The notes: generated by a model from the sequence alone, not told the origin. DNA of 64,000 nucleotides from Nocardia puris (GCF_003315035.1 NZ_QNRE01000008.1:186001-250000); one strand, 5' to 3'; positions 31,601 through 46,600 are shown, counted from the first letter of the stretch. Numbers and translations are program-made.

Positions 31601-34600
31601 GGCGAGGGTTCCGAATCCGATTCGGCCGGTGGCGGATAGCCCTCGACGTGCCAGCCGTCGCGCGTAGGGCGCAAGCGCGGCGCGGACAGTTCGCCGGCGA
31701 ACACCGTGCCGTCCGGGTCCACCCGGATCGCCCGATACTCGACCACGACCTCGCCGCGCTCCACCGCGGCGCCGAGATCGGGCTGATCCGCCAGCAGCTC
31801 CGTCAAGGCCCGGTCGTGGGTTCCGTGTCTGCCGAACAGTGTCATCCGCCGCGGGCCGTCCCCGTCGAACACCGCGACCGCGGGAGACAGCCAGAAGCCA
31901 CGCTCGGCGCGCACGATCACGCCGACCGCGTCGAACATCAGCCGGTCGGCCAGGTCGTCGGCTTCGCTGCGAGCCCGCCGCGCGCGGTCGGCGAGCCCGG
32001 GCAGTTCCTCCGCGACGCGAACGCGGCCGGCCAGGTCCGCGCGCAGGTTCGCCAGCGTTTCCGGTAGCCGCTCGGCCGTCAACGCGTCCATCGGGACGTC
32101 CAGCACATCGGCCCACTGGGCGAGCTCGGCGGTGACCAGGCCGCGTTCCACCGCCGCCGCCTGCCAGATCGGTTCCAGCGCGCTGCGTGCCCACCCCGGC
32201 TGCGCGCCGTTGTTCACACCCGACCAGTTCGCGATCAGGCGGCTGAGGTACCCGCCGTGCCCGTCGCGATAGTCGTCGACGAGGCGCCGCCCCGCGTCAC
32301 GGTCCAGCACGTCCACCTCGGCACCCGCGGGCACGCGCAGCTCGGCGGCCCTGGCGGCGGCGTCGGCGAGCGCTTCGATCGCCCCGGCGCGCAACAGATT
32401 CCGGTGTTCGGCCTCGGCCACCAGCGCGCGCGGGTCGCGGTCGGCGGACGCGGCGTCGACACCGAGCGGGGCCGCCGCGCGGGTCAGCTCGTCGACCTCA
32501 CGACGGTGGTTCGCCGTGGCTTCCCGCAGCCGCGCCGACCCGTCGGCCAGCTCGGCCCGGATCATGTCGGCGGGCTGGTAGCGCACCTCGGCATCGCCGG
32601 CCCGGTCGAGCACCGCGGCCTCGGCGTCGAGGGCGCGCGCCAGCTCGGCGAGCACGACGCGCAGCAGGTGCGGTTCGATTTCGGCGATATCGGTGTCGTC
32701 CGCACGGCGGATGCGCTCGACCGCGGCGTTCAGATCCGGGTCGCGCGCGGTGAGTTCGCGCACCGGACGCTCGACCCGCGCGACCGCGCGCTCGACCACG
32801 CGGTCGCGAACGCCGATGCGCTCGGCGATGCGGTCGGCGAGCGCCGCGGGCAGGTCGAGCCGGCCCAGCAGCTCGGGGTCGGCCTGATGATTCCAATAGT
32901 CGTCGAGAGCGCCGGTGTCGTCGACCGGCGGGCGGAACCGCTCCGGGTGGTTCGGGAAGATGCCGATCGCGATCTTCATGAATTCGGCCAGCCGGGCCCG
33001 GTCCGCGAACAGCTTCTGGGTCTCCGACAGGATCCGGGCCAGGTTGACGCTCTGGTCGTCGTTCGGCTGGCCGCCGAGGACGTGCTGATCGAACCCGTCG
33101 AACACCACCGTCTGCCCGTAGCTGTCCAGGCTGGACCCCGACGGGTGCTTGGCGTGCGTACGGCCGCCGTCGAACAGTGCCGCGCGAATCCACTGCCACT
33201 CGGCTGGCGCTTGCCTGCGCGCGTCGTCCAGCCATTCGCGCAGGGAGCGGCGCCGATCCCGCTCGGCGCGCAGCCACTCGGACAGGCCGCGAGGCCGCGC
33301 CTCGCGTGCCGGCCCGGAACCGTCGCCGGACAACGAATCCGAGGAACGAGGCGGTGCGGTGCCGGGGCCTTGGTGCGAGTCGCCGGCGGACCGGCTCGGT
33401 TCGTTCGCGCCACCCTCCGGTGGTTCGAGCGCACCGGATGCGGGTCCGCGCGGCGGATCCGACGGAGGGCCGGACGGCGGAGCCGCCGGTGTGCCGCCTT
33501 CCGAGCCGGGATCGTCCGGGTCGGCGGGGTTGTCCGCGTCGGCGCGCCGGTTGCCGGCCACGGAATTCGACGGGCCTGATCCCGGGCGCGCGGTCGCGGA
33601 CCCGGGCTCGTTGGACGTCGTCGCGGAGACGTCATCGGCGCGGCCGGGCGCGGTGTCCGAGGGTTCGACCGCCGCGCTCGACGGCCCGCGCGGTGAATCC
33701 ACGGGAGGCCCGCTCGGCGGCACGGCAGGGGTGTCCCGATCATCGATACCGGCTCGGTCACCGGAACTGCCGAGCGCCGGGGCGACGTCCGGTGGCTCGG
33801 TGATCGCGGCCAACCGCCGGTCGGCCTCGGCCTGGATCTCCTCGAGCCGATCCAGCCAACTCCGATGCAACGCATCGAGCTCACCGTCCACACGATCGGC
33901 CAGCGCCTCCCAGCCGCCGTCGGAAGAGGTCGGCTCACCGTGGGATTCGCTCTCGGCGGCCGGAGGGGCGATGCGGGCGGGCGGTGGCGAGGTGTTCGCC
34001 CGAGGCTCGGCGATCTCCGCCAGACGTTGTTCCGCGTGGGATTGGATTTCGTCGAGCCGGTCGAGCACACCGCGGTGCAGCGCGTCGAGTTCGCTGTCGA
34101 CACGGTCGGCGAGCGCGGCCAGGCGCTCGTCGAAAGCGCCCGGATCGGGGCGCGCCGCGGCCTCGATACCAGCGGCGGGATCGGCGTCGTGGCTCGACAC
34201 CTCGCCTTCCGAACCAGATTCACCGTCCGCCAAAGGGTCACGCGAGCGGGTCGGCTCACCGTCCGGGCCGGGCGCGTGCGCATCCCGCTCGTTCGCCACG
34301 CCGGAAGACTCGGGCGTCGGTTCGGCCTCGCGCTCGGTGAGCAAGGGCGCCAGCGCGTCCGGCTCCGATCGTGCCTGCTCCAGCCTGGGAGGCTCGGCGC
34401 GTGGTGGCTCCACAGCGGCGTCCTCGGTCATGACGGTCTCCACCGCGCGACCGCCCCGATCCGGGCGCTGGTAGGCGGGGTTCGGCGGAACCGGGGCCGG
34501 GGCGTAGGGCACGCCCGCGCGGTCGCCGGTGAGCGGTGGCCGGTCCGCGTCCCAATGGTGGCCGAGGGCGACGGCGTGCGCGTTCGCGTCCTGCCACGTC

Positions 34601-37600
34601 GCGGTGGGATTCTCGTCGAGGAATCGCGCCTCCGCGTGCGCGTCCCGCAGCAGCACCAGGTCCTGTCGCACCGGCCGGCCCGCGACGAGACGCGACCACG
34701 CCTCCGCGACATCGGCCACGGCGTCCGCGCGCCGGTAGACGATGGAGCCGGCCGGGTCCGCGTAGTCGCGCACGCGATGCTCGTCCTCCATCAGGTGCCG
34801 CTTGATGCGGCGCAGATCGTCCATGCCGAACTCGGTGACGTCGTGCCGCATGGACTCGGCCAGCATCTCGGCGATCAGCTCCGGGCGCACCCCGTCGGAC
34901 AGCAGTTCCCGGATATCGGCGACGGTCTCGGTGACGGTCTCGATGTCACCGGTGGCGAAGCGCGGAGCCAGCGCGCGCGCCACGCGCTCGATCTCCTCGC
35001 GCACGGCTCGCATCTGGGCGTCGATGTCACCGAGCGGGTCGATGCCGCGATGCGACCGGACCAGCTGGGTGCGCACCGCGTCCACCACCTCGTTCGCGGC
35101 GGCGAGCTGGGTGTCGAGGCGGTGCCGCCCGAGTTCGGCGTAGATCGCGTACACGTCGGCGTCGCTGGCGAGGAATTCCTCGTAACGCTCGGCGGCCCAC
35201 CGCTGGACCTGCTGCCATCTCGCCACGTCGTCGTCCCAGGAACGCCGCAACGACTCCGGGATGCGCGGCCGCAGGTGCGGCGGCGCGTGCTCGGCGGGCG
35301 TCCACGGCCGGTGCAGCGGCTGGATGTTGCGCTCCGGTGGCGCGGTCCACGGGAAGTTGCGCAGGAACGTGCCGAACGGCGGAATGCGGCGCAGCCACGG
35401 TTTGGACTTCACCCACTCCCCGATGGCGGGATGCGACTGCACCCAGCGCCGCACCGCCGGATGGGACGGGGCCTGGGCGAGCATGAGGATCAGCCGGACC
35501 ACGTTGTAGGAATCCGCGCCCCAGTGCTGGGCGTAGATCTGATCCTCGTCGAGGCCCATGGGGTTGTACTGCGACGGCGCCATGGGCGCGTTCACCGGAA
35601 GGGTGCTCTCCGGGATCATGCCGGGCGGCACGTCATCGGTGGGCAGCGTGATGTCGTTGACGACGTCTTCCATCGCCCAGCCGCTCACCCCGTCCGGCGG
35701 GTCCTTGGGCGTGAACTTCTTCGGCACGGTGCCGGTGTCGCGGCCGAGCTGCCAGCTCGGCCGGGTCTCATCGAACGCCTGCCAGGTGCCGGAGCCATCG
35801 CGCCACAAGGTGAGGTCGAATCGGCTGGCGTTGTGCCACGGAGTCCGCATCCTGCGCACCTCGACCTCGCCGGCGTCCAGCACCCGCACCAGCCCCTCGC
35901 GGTCGGCGAGCACCCGGCGCAGCTCGATTGTCACGTCCTCCCGCAGCAGCAGCCGCACGACCCGCTCGTTGCCGCGCAGAGCGGCCTCTAGCGTGCGATC
36001 GAGGGCGGAGCGCGGCCCAGCGCCGTGCTCGTCGCGTCCGGCGAAGACCACCAGCCGGGGGCGGTCACCGTCCACGAAACCGACGCCGAGGGCGATCATC
36101 TCGCCGCCCTCCGCGGCGACGAACCGCTCCCACAGTCCGGTGATCCGCGCCATCTCGTCCTGGAGGCGGCCCGCGAGGTTGTGCGCCCGGTTGACATCGT
36201 CGCCCGCCTCGGCCAGCGCGTCGATCGCAGCGCGACGGGCTCGGGCCGCGGCGGCATCGATGGCGCCGCGCAACACGTCGTATTGCACCTGGCCACGCAA
36301 CCGGCGAACCACGCGTTCGAGCCGCCCGGGCTCGAGCGCGGCGGTGTCGGCACTGCCGTCGGCGTCGACGATCCCGAGCCGCACCGCCAGATCGTCGCGC
36401 ATCTCCCGGCGCGGTTTGATACGGCGCAGAACTTCGGCGCGGTCGCGGGCCAGCCGATCCAGTTCCGCCGCCAGCTCGCGCAGCGCGGGGCGATCCGGGG
36501 CGACGCCGGCCGCCTCCAGCTCGGCGATCCGGCGATCCAGCTCGTCGATGCGCGCGGCGAGCACGTCGAACTGTCCGGCGTCGGCGACCAGCTTTTCGAT
36601 GATCAGCCTGCGGCGCTGCCACTCGGCCGGCTCCACCGCCTGCTCGACCCGGCGGGACGCCTCCTCCATACCGCCCTCGATGTCGACCACATCGACCCGG
36701 CTACGCGCGTCGAGGTCCAGGATCGAACGCTGCCGCTGCTCGGGGTCGAGGGTGACCCAGGCGGTGGGGTCGGCCAACCCGAGGTTCCCGGCACGGTCGT
36801 CCGCCTTGGCGCGAATGAACTCGCGTTCCCTGGTCAGGTCGCGCCGTTCGGCCACCAGCGCGTCGTACTCGACGCGGTCCGGACGTGCCTCGGGCGCCGT
36901 GGCTTCGGCGCGATACGGGCCGGACACCACATCGGTGGTGCCGGAGCCGCTGCCGTCCGGATCATCCGAGCCGGGCGCCGCGGGGCGCGGTGGGCCTGGC
37001 GGTTCGCCCGCGCCGCCGTCCGCGGGCATCCGGACAGTCTCGGGGGGCAGTTCGGTTGCCTCCGCCGGCATCGCGCCGGCCTCCGGGCGCGAGCCGGGCT
37101 CGATCTCGGCGGCACGGGACGCGACCGGCCCGGCGAAGCCCGGCGGGTAGATCGCGGTGGTCTCGGTGGTCGGGCCGGCGGCGGTGTCCCCGCCGAAGCG
37201 GTCAGCGGGCCCTCGTTCCCGCGCCGGGCGGTGTGTATCCGCCGCGATCGTGCTCGACGGCGGCGGGTCCGGCCGCACGGCCGCGGGTTCCGTCCTTTCG
37301 GTCTCCGTGGCGTTCTGGTCCGCGATCCCGTCGGCGAGCCGGCGGATATCGGCGACACGCTGGCGGATCTCGGTGCGCAGTTCGGCGTGGACCTCGGCCA
37401 GCCTCTGAATGTCGACGCCGTCGCCGGGTGAGGCCACCGCCGGGGCGGGTGGATGACCGAGAGCGGCCTGGACGCCGCGAACATCGAGCAGCCGGACGAA
37501 GTCGGCGTCCGGAAGTCGCGGCGGTGTGGCCCGATCCGATTCGACGGGCGCGAAATGACCGATGCCGCCGGACAGTTCGTCCAGGTAGGCCCGCGCGCCC

Positions 37601-40600
37601 TGGTCGTGCACAGGCAGTTCGCCGTCGGCGACGCGCGGGTCGGCCCCCGGCGCGCGGCGCAGCCCCTCGGTGAACGGGTCCACCGCGCCGAGCGCGCGCA
37701 GATAGCGGGTGAGCGCATCGGCAGCCGCGGCGCGATCGGCGGATGCCCGCAGCAGCGGCCGCAAGGCCGCGCGCAACGCGGCGGCGTCCACGCCGCTCGG
37801 GTCGAGTGTCGGCTGTCGCGGATCGGCGGCGTGTCCGCGGGCGCGCGGGCGCTCGACGGGTATCCCTATATCGTGTGCGAGCTGCCTCGACGCGGCCTCG
37901 ACCGCGTCGCGGTCGATATCGCGCACGGCCCGCGCGTACTCGGTCAGGTCGCGCAGCAACCGCGCCCGCGCCGCACCGCGTGTGCCGGGGGCGACCACCG
38001 CCTCGGCGAACGCCTCGGGCGTCAGCTCATCGCGGCTGAGGCCGGCTCCGGCGGCCAGCCGGTCCGCCGCGGTGTCCAGGGCGGAGTATCGATCGATGGC
38101 GTCGGCGGTGCGCAGGTAGTCGACCAGAGCTTCGACCCGCAATGCCCGCAGCACCTCGTCCTGCCACAGATCGGCGAGTCCTTCGGGTGTGCGGGTGCGC
38201 GCCTCGTCGACGCCGAGGCGGCGCGCGGTCTCGGCGCGTTCCGCCGCGAGAAGCGGTGCCGGTCCGGGGACGCCCCGCGCCGCGCGCACCGGTTCGGCGA
38301 CCTCGCGCGCCGCAGCTGTCGTCGGCACCGCGGCCCCGCCGGGCTCCCCGTCCACGGCTTCGCCTTCCGGATCACGGACGACGCGCCAGGGACCGTCGGC
38401 GTCACGAACCAGCGTGAGCACGGCGGGGCGGCCGTCCACCTCCGCGCGAACGTGGCGGACGTCGGGTGCGTCGAGTTCCACGATGTGGACGATGCCGCCG
38501 TCGAACAGCCCGGCGTGGAACTCGACGACGCGCTCGCCGCGCTCGAGCTCACCCGCCAGGCCGGCGTCATCGGCCAGTGCCCGCGCCAGCGTTGCCTCGT
38601 GGTGACCGGGCTCGCCGACCACCAGCAAACGACCAGGGTCACCCGGCAGAATGTGCACCGCATCGACGGCGTGACGCGCGGCGAATCGTCCGGCCATCAG
38701 CTCGAGATGATCGAGGAGATCGCCCCGCCGCGCATGCTCACCGCGCAGTGCCGCCAGGGTGGCGTCCCACCGTCCCGGACGCAGATCGGCGAGGTCGACG
38801 CCGAGCATCCGCGCCCAGAGGGAGCGCTCCTGGCGGATCCGTTCCCGCTGCGCCGCGAGGTCCGGGTCCAGGCCGCGATCGCGCTCGGCAGTGCCACGTG
38901 GGTACGGCTGTTCGGCATCCGCCGCCTCGTAGCGGAGCACGGAGTCCGCCAGCGCTTCGATGGCACCCGCGCGCCGCGCCCGGGTGTAGTGCGCATCGGA
39001 GACCACCCGGCGCAGAGAGCCGGGCGTCACCTCCGGCAGGCGAAGCCCCAGCCCGGCCGCCGCGGCGCGCAGGCTGTCGGCGACCGCGGCGCGTTCCCGC
39101 AGGTCACGCGCCATCTCCTCGGCCCATGGCGGAAGATCGCCCGCGCGGCCCTCGATGGTCGACATCCCGGTGCCGCGCTCCGCCGCCGGACCGGCGCCGA
39201 CCGGGAACTCCGGTGCCGTACCCACCGTGTCGATCCGCACCGGCGGCGCGCCGCCGTCCAGGCCCGCCGCGGCCAGCTCCGCGCGGATCTCGCGCAGGTA
39301 GCGCGCGTCCGCCTCGTCGATCCACGGTGCGTACTCGTTGCCGTCCAGGCCGATCATCGGCGCCGGGTCACCGGCCTCGGCCGGAGTCCGCGCGGTCAGC
39401 CGCGACCACAGCGACGTGTGCTCACGCGCCCGCCATCTGGCGACGCCGTCACCGGCTTCAGGCGCCCCCGCCTCCGCTGCGGAATCCCGGTGCGGGGCGC
39501 CGAAACCCGTGCGCAGCGCTTCCCAGACCCGGCGCAGCATCGAGCGGCGCGCCGGGACGATCGTGCCGGGCTCGGGGACGAGAGGCGTGGGTCGCAGCAA
39601 CGGCGCGGGTTCGGCGCGCCAGCCGCCTCGGCCGTCATCGACCAGCCGTACCGGGACGCGTTCACCGCCTAGATCGACGGTGTGCCGGCCCGCTTCACCA
39701 CGCACACCGGCCAGCACCGCGTCCGCGAGATCGGTGATGTCGGCGACCCTGGCCAGCACATCGGCGCGCAACCGTTCGATGGTCGCCGCGGCCGCGGCCG
39801 TACTCACCTCCTCCGCGGTCACGCCGAGTCGCGCGGCCCACGACAGCACCGTGTCCTGCGCACGGACATGCGCACCGGGCGCGACCGTGTCGCGATCGTC
39901 GGCGGTGGCGGCGTCGCGGAGCACGACCGCCTCGCCGAGGGCGGCCACGGTGGCGGCGCGCACCAGCGCGCGGAACTGCTCGGCGGCGACGGTCTCCGCC
40001 AGCGCGCCGGGTACCAGCGCACCGGCGTCGAGCCCGAGGCGGGCGCTCAGGTCGGACGCCAACTCGCCGGGCGAGCGCAGATTCGGCACCCCGGCGGGCT
40101 CGGCCGGGACGCCAGCGTTCGACGTGTGGACGGGGTCGAGCAGGCCGCGGTCGGCAACCTCGCGGGCGAACGCGGCGAGCGCGCCGAGCGGGTCCGGATG
40201 GCCGGTGAGCCGCTCACCGAGGCCGAGCCCGTCGGCCAACCGGTCCAGGAACGCGCGGTCGGCATCGGCGAGACCGAGATCGACCGACTCGCGCGGCGTC
40301 GTCTCGCGCAGGAACGTGATGATCTCCGGCAGCGGTAGCCGCGTCCAATCCGGCGCAGCGACCGCCTCGTTCCCGCCGGAGTCGAGAATCGCCGCGGGTT
40401 CGGCGGCTGGCACGGCCGCATGCTCGGCGACCGGTTCATCCGCCCGCTCCGCGACCGGCTCGGCGGCGGTCCGCTCCACCGCCGCGCCCGGTTCACCGAG
40501 ATCGGGCGCGATATCCGACACCGACGGTCCGATCAGGACGCGGCGCAGCCATTCCGCCCGATCGGCCGCCATACGCGCCGACCACTCGCCCTGCTCGGCC

Positions 40601-43600
40601 CGCAGCGCCGCCCACGGATCATCGGGCGCGGAGTCGGCGAGCGCACGCAGCCAGGCCGCTCGGTCCGCCGCCATTCGCGCTTCCCACTCGGCCTGCTCGA
40701 CACGCATCCGTTCGGCGAACGCGCCGGACCACGCGCGGTCGTCCTCGGGCCGGGCGCCGAGGCCGGGCCGCCCGGCATCGCCCGCGACCTCACCACCGCC
40801 GGCGCGCTCGCCGGTAGCCGGCGCCCGCTCCGGATCCGCGGGCCGCGAATCCGCCGGCGGCCCGCCCGGCTCACGGGCGGTCCCGTGCCTCGAGGCCGGG
40901 TGGCCGACGCCGCCCTCGATCCCAGTACCGACGTCGGCACCTCCGGCGTCGGCGACGGACGCCGGCCACCGTCGCGCGCCACCATCGGCGGCGTCCGGGT
41001 CCGGCGGACCAGCGGAAGCCGGCGCGCCGTCATCCGGCGGTTCGGCGGCCGGCGTCGGGAGTTTCCCGCCCGGCGGGACGCCGCCGCCCGCGCCGGCTCC
41101 CGTGAGTTCGGGATGCCTGTTCTCCCAAGGCAGATCCCATTCCCAGCTGTCCGGATCACTGCCCGGGTCGTCTCCGGCGCCGGACAGCGAGCGACCGTCC
41201 GGCCCGCTCCGCACTCGCTGCTCGACCATGCCGATCAACTCGAGCCGGGAGGACGCGGACAAACCCGGCATCGCCAGGGCGATCGCGTCCGACACGGTGC
41301 CCGCGGCCGTCGGCTCGGGTATCCGCCACCGACCCGAGGCATCCGGCTGGACCCAGATCGGGAAGTGCACCGTGGCGGTGCTGACGATCGCGATCTCGAA
41401 TTCCGGCTCGCGCCTGCCCGATCCGTCGCCGGGGCCCGGTTGGACCAGCGGTCGGCGCTGCTCGAGCAGATCGAGCAACACCGCTTCCGGGGTGAACGGG
41501 TCCGGAGGCGGGGCGGCCGGGTCCGCGGACTCGCCCCGCGCGGACTCGAAGGCGCGGTCCAGCACCTGCGGCGCGATGGCGACCTCCCCCGACGCGGGAT
41601 CGGTGACCGCCTCAGAACTGGTCAACCACGTGTCGAGGTCGTCGGCGATGCGGCCGGTTCGGCGACCGTGCAGATACCGGGTCACCAACCGCGCGACGAT
41701 GTCGTCGGCCTGCGGTCGGCGGTACGGCCCGGTGACGTCGGCGCGCGCCGCGCCGGATTCCTCGGCGACCCCCACGCCGACCTCGAGCCACTCCAGCATG
41801 GTGGACTGATCCCACCACACGTAGCGCAGTTCGGGATGCCGCTCCCACACCGCCTGGAAAACCTCGGTGTGCCTGCCCCGCTCGGCGGCGATGTGCACCA
41901 TGGGGACACCGAAGACATCGCGTCGGATCACGTGATCGCTCAGCCACGTCTTACGGCCCCGGACGCGCTCCAACGCGGCCCGCGCCAGTGACGCGTGCAC
42001 ATCGTCGGGCAAGTGTGCGGGTCCTTCCGCTCCCTCGAGTAGACCGAATCCCGGATTGCCCCATTCGACGGTGTGCTCACGGTCATCCGCGCGGACCACG
42101 TCCAGGGCCACCTCGGCGGCGTCGCGACCGACTTTCGCGAGATATCGCTCCAGCGCCCGGTGACCGGCCCGCCGGGCTACCGCTGCGGGGTCGGGAGCGG
42201 TCGCCGGGGCCCGGACGCGCGCGGCGGCGCGCTCCGCCTTCCGCAACGCCCTGTCGTGCGCGTCGGTGTAGACACGTTCGGCCGGACCCATGACCACATC
42301 GACGCCGCTCTGGCGCGCCTGTGTGAAGCCCGCGACCTCCTCGGCCATCAACCGCGCGTATCTGCGCCGGGCGCCCGGTCTGTTGTCCAGCACTGGATCA
42401 CCGTGGCGCGGTAGCCGCGCCCGATCGGGCACCGCGGCCGGGCGCTCCGGGGAGACGCCGTGCGCGCGATCCCATTCGGCCCGGAACACCTCGCTCAGGC
42501 TCCGCCCGCCGACCAAAGGGCCCACCGAATCCAGATGCGCGCGCACCGCCCGCACGCCCGCGCGGAACGCCGCTCCCCGCAGCGAGCGCCGGATCGCATC
42601 GCCCGCGTCCGGGAAAGCGCGCGCGGCGGTCTCGAGCGCCCACCGGTATGTCCGCCGGTAGAGGTAGTCGAGAGCGGCTCCGGACGGATCCTCGACGACG
42701 TCGCGGTCACCGTCGAGCGTGCCCGCGGCGACGCGGCGCGCGTCCTCGGCCATCAACGCGTACCCGTGCGCCGTCCGGTCCAGCATCGCGTCCACGTACT
42801 CGTCACGCAGCATCGCGAATCGGTCGATCCGGCCGGCGGCCTCGGCCGTGACCGCCGCGCGAATCACCTCACCGCGGATCTGTTCGGGCGGGAGGTCCGC
42901 AGGCAATGTCAACCGGCCTGAGACGGCGTCATAGCCGGCGTCCGCGCCTAGCCGGTCGCGGGTCCCGGCGCGACGACGTTCGATCGCGGCGTCGGAGTCC
43001 GATCGGAACCGGATCTCGACCTCGTGCCGGGCGAGCACGTCGACGGCCCAGGCGGCCAGTTCCTTGCGCTGTCGGCGATCGGCCCATCGATCGTCGGCGA
43101 ACTGTCTCGCCAGTGTGGACCGGTCGGTCGCGGAGAGAACCCGCACGACCGCCGGGTCGATCGCGTCCTGTTCGCTGTCAGCGGCAGGCGGCGTTTCGTC
43201 GGCCACCGCCCGCGCGCGCTCCCATAGCGCGGCGTACCCCTCACGTCCCGGCGCGCCCACCCATCCGGCCGCCAGGTGATCGTCGAACAATCCGCCACGC
43301 AGCACAGCGTCGGCGCCGGCCGCCCGCGCGTCGAGAAGAGTCCGGCCCGGATCCGGGTCCGGCCCGGAACGCTCCGCTTCCAGCGCGCGATCGAAGACAG
43401 CGAAGTACTGCTCGGACAGTGCCCGCCGGTAGGAGCGATCCGTACCCTCGCCGAGCGCTTCTTCCCCGATCGTGTACCCCGCCCGATCCATATCGCGCAG
43501 GAACTCCGCCATCCGCCCGAACGCCACCGCCTCCGCGTGCGCCATCCGGTCCGGGAACTCGTCGCGCCCCTGCGCCCGGATCATCTCGAGGCTCGCCTCG

Positions 43601-46600
43601 CCCAGGCCGAATCGGGAACCGCGCAGGCTCCTGATCAGCTCGGTGGCCCGAACCAGCTCGGCCGCGCGCTCGACATCACCGCGATCGTGCGCGTGGACCA
43701 CGATCTCTCCGGCCTCCCAATCCACGCGGGTGTGTCCACCGGGGCCCGCGTCGACCAGGCGCGCCCGCACCGAGCCGAGCTCCAGCACAGTCAGAGCCGA
43801 CGTTCCGGCGGGGCTGCGCCTCAGTACGTCGCGCAACCGCGCGGTCGCCCCGCCCGCGGCGGCGTCCCGGAAGCGCAGCGATTCCCCGTCGGGGTCACCG
43901 CCGGCCGGCCCGAGTACCGCGCCACGACGCGTCGAACGCCCGTCGGGCGCACCGGAATCCCGCTCCGGCGGCGAGGCGCGCTCGACTGCCTCGACCAGCA
44001 GGTCGTAGAGAACGCGCGCCGGTTCCGACGCCCGCGCTCCGTTGATCTCCACCGCGAGGAAGGCATTCGCGAAGGCTTCCCCGGGATGAAGGGACTCCGG
44101 TCGCCGGTCCGCGTCCGTTCCGCCGCGCCCGTCACCGAAGCTGTGTTCACACAGCTGACCGATCCACCGGTGGAATCCGTTGTCGTCGACGACCTCGCGG
44201 GTGGACGCGAAATGGTCCAGCAGCCGGGACACGACGAAGCTGTGCGCCTGCTTCGGATCCATCGATCCGCCGAATCCGGCGTCGTAGACCGCGTGGCCCA
44301 GCTCGTGCAGCATCACAGCGCGCGCCGGGTTCGCCGCCGACCCCTCGGGGAAGTACCCCGTGCGTTCCCGAGCGGCCATGACCTCCTGCGACAAGGCCGG
44401 ATCGACCGCGTAGGTCCGGTTCAGCACGATCGCCTCGGTGTGGACCCGACCGTCGGCGTCCACCCGGTTGTCCGCGGCACCCAGCCAACCGTCATCGGGC
44501 AGTTCGTCGATGCGCACCTCGCGCAGGTCCACCGAAGGGAAGCGGGTCAGGATCTCGTCGACCGCGCGTGCCAACTCGACGGCGGTCCCGGGGTCCACCG
44601 CGGGGTCGTCGAAACCCGAGGTCTCGAGTCCGTGTCGTTGCGCCAGATACCGTGCCGCCCGTTCGGCGGCGTGGGGCGCGTCGGCGCTCAGTACGCCACG
44701 GTCCCCCGCTCCGGCCAGGTCTCCGTCCGATCGCGGTGCCACAGGATCCACGAAACCGACTGCGTCGCCGCCGTTTCCGTCGGCCGATAGGTCCGGGTCG
44801 CGGTGTCGATCGACAGGGGCAGTTCCCGTTCGATGCCGGTCCGCAGATCCCGCACCGTCAGCAGGTAGTCGATAGTCTCGCCGGTCTGCGCGGTCCGCGT
44901 CAGCTCGACCCGGATCGTCGGGGGGTGGATTCTGCGCGCCGAGGGCGGTCTGCCCAGCCGCTTCGCCTCGGTGAAGTCCTGCGCCACCATCGGCCCCGGC
45001 CAGCTCGGATACAGGAACACCTCGCCCGTCTCCGCGTCCGCCACCAAGCTCGCCATCCCCGTGCAGCGGCCGTCCGCCCGCTGCTGCGTTCCCGGGACGG
45101 GCTGGCACAGCCAGCCCGCCTCGATCCGGCCTACCCGGAAGGTGGTGCCGGGACCGGTCAGCCGGGCCAGCAGCCGGGTCACCTGATCGGGCGTTGTCAG
45201 TGGGCCCGCCTCTTCCGTCATCGGAACCTCCCTCGGTCGTCTCGTCGCCGGACGGGCCACCCGACGGCCGCTCGCGGGGCAGCAGCATGCCGGCGCGGCC
45301 GTCGGGATCATCCGGCTCGCCCTCGCTCGGCGGTGCGCCATCGCCGTCATCGGTCGACACTTCGTCGCGTGGCGGCGCTTCCTCGCCGGCGCCGGCATCG
45401 ACGGCGTCGGCATCGACGTCCTCGCCCGGTGCGGCGCGGTCATCGGAACGGGCGTCGCCGGACCAGGGGTGGGGCCGATCCCGGGCGAGACCTGCGTCGC
45501 CGGGCAAACCGGGAATCCCGTCCAGGTCCGGTGCGTTCGGGTCGCGGTCGAGATACGTCCGCCCGATCGGGCCGTCGATCTCGTCCCCCCACGTCGGCCG
45601 GTATGAGCCAAGCCCCAGGATGCCGACCGACCCGTGCTCCGACTGGGCCAGGAACCGCACATCCTCGGCGTTCTGCGCCAAGTCGCCCGGCGCCTCGTCC
45701 CACACCTGCCCCGATCTGGGGTCCCACCACACGGGTGTCGCGGCGTCCGACGGGAAGACGAGCAGGATCGCGCGGTCGGGACCGAGTCCGGGGTCCTCGA
45801 GGGAGCCGCGGTCCCGGTAGACGACGACGGCCGCGGTCCCGGGCCCGGCCTCCACCACGTAGTCGTAGATGGCGTGTACCTGCTCGGGGACGGTCTCGCC
45901 GAACATCGTGACCAGCGGCTCGCGCAACCACCTCTCGATCCGCTCCGCGCCGTACCGGTCGGCGAACATCCACGCCAGGCCGGGGAAGTCCTGGGCGATC
46001 TGTTCGCGGATGCCCGGGACCGCGGGGGGCGCCACCGCGGGAAGCCCGAAGAACGCGGCCATACCCGCCATCGCGGATTCGATGTCGTTGGCATCCCGGC
46101 CGTCCTCCACGCTCGCGTCGGGGTTGATGAGCGTGCGGTACGGATGGGTCCGCGGATCGGCGCCGATCGTGAACCGGTCGCCCACCCGCAGCGCGTCCTC
46201 GACAGCGATCTGGTGTTCCCGATGCCGCGGCGAGGTCGGATTGCCGGGGTGGCGCGGATATTCGAGGGGCAGCCCGTCGGTGCGCCGCTGGGCGATGTCG
46301 TTGCTGATCTGGCGAAGATCACCTTCGCTGAGCCCGGCCTGTGCCCCTTCCTCCAGTCCGGGCAGGCCCAAGTGGCGCCGCAGTACGTCGAAGACCTCGT
46401 CCGGGGACGCGTCCGGATGCGCCAGTGTGCCGAGAGGATGCTCGGATCGGTAATCGAGCGTCACCACACCGGCGCCGCCGATGTCGTCCTCGGCGGCGAA
46501 CCGCACGTCCACCAGGAGCCGGTCACCGTAGAGCAGTCGGGCACCGCGAGAGTTCACCGCCCGATCGGCTTGCGCGACGAGCGCCGCCTTGAATGCCTCG

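Noticed and set aside
45222..46322. N-terminal extension of the 177-aa gene up to 46322
   Set aside because: The extension is Arg/Pro/Thr-rich shadow sequence over the dead papain-like block; the ATG at 45221 has its own Shine-Dalgarno.
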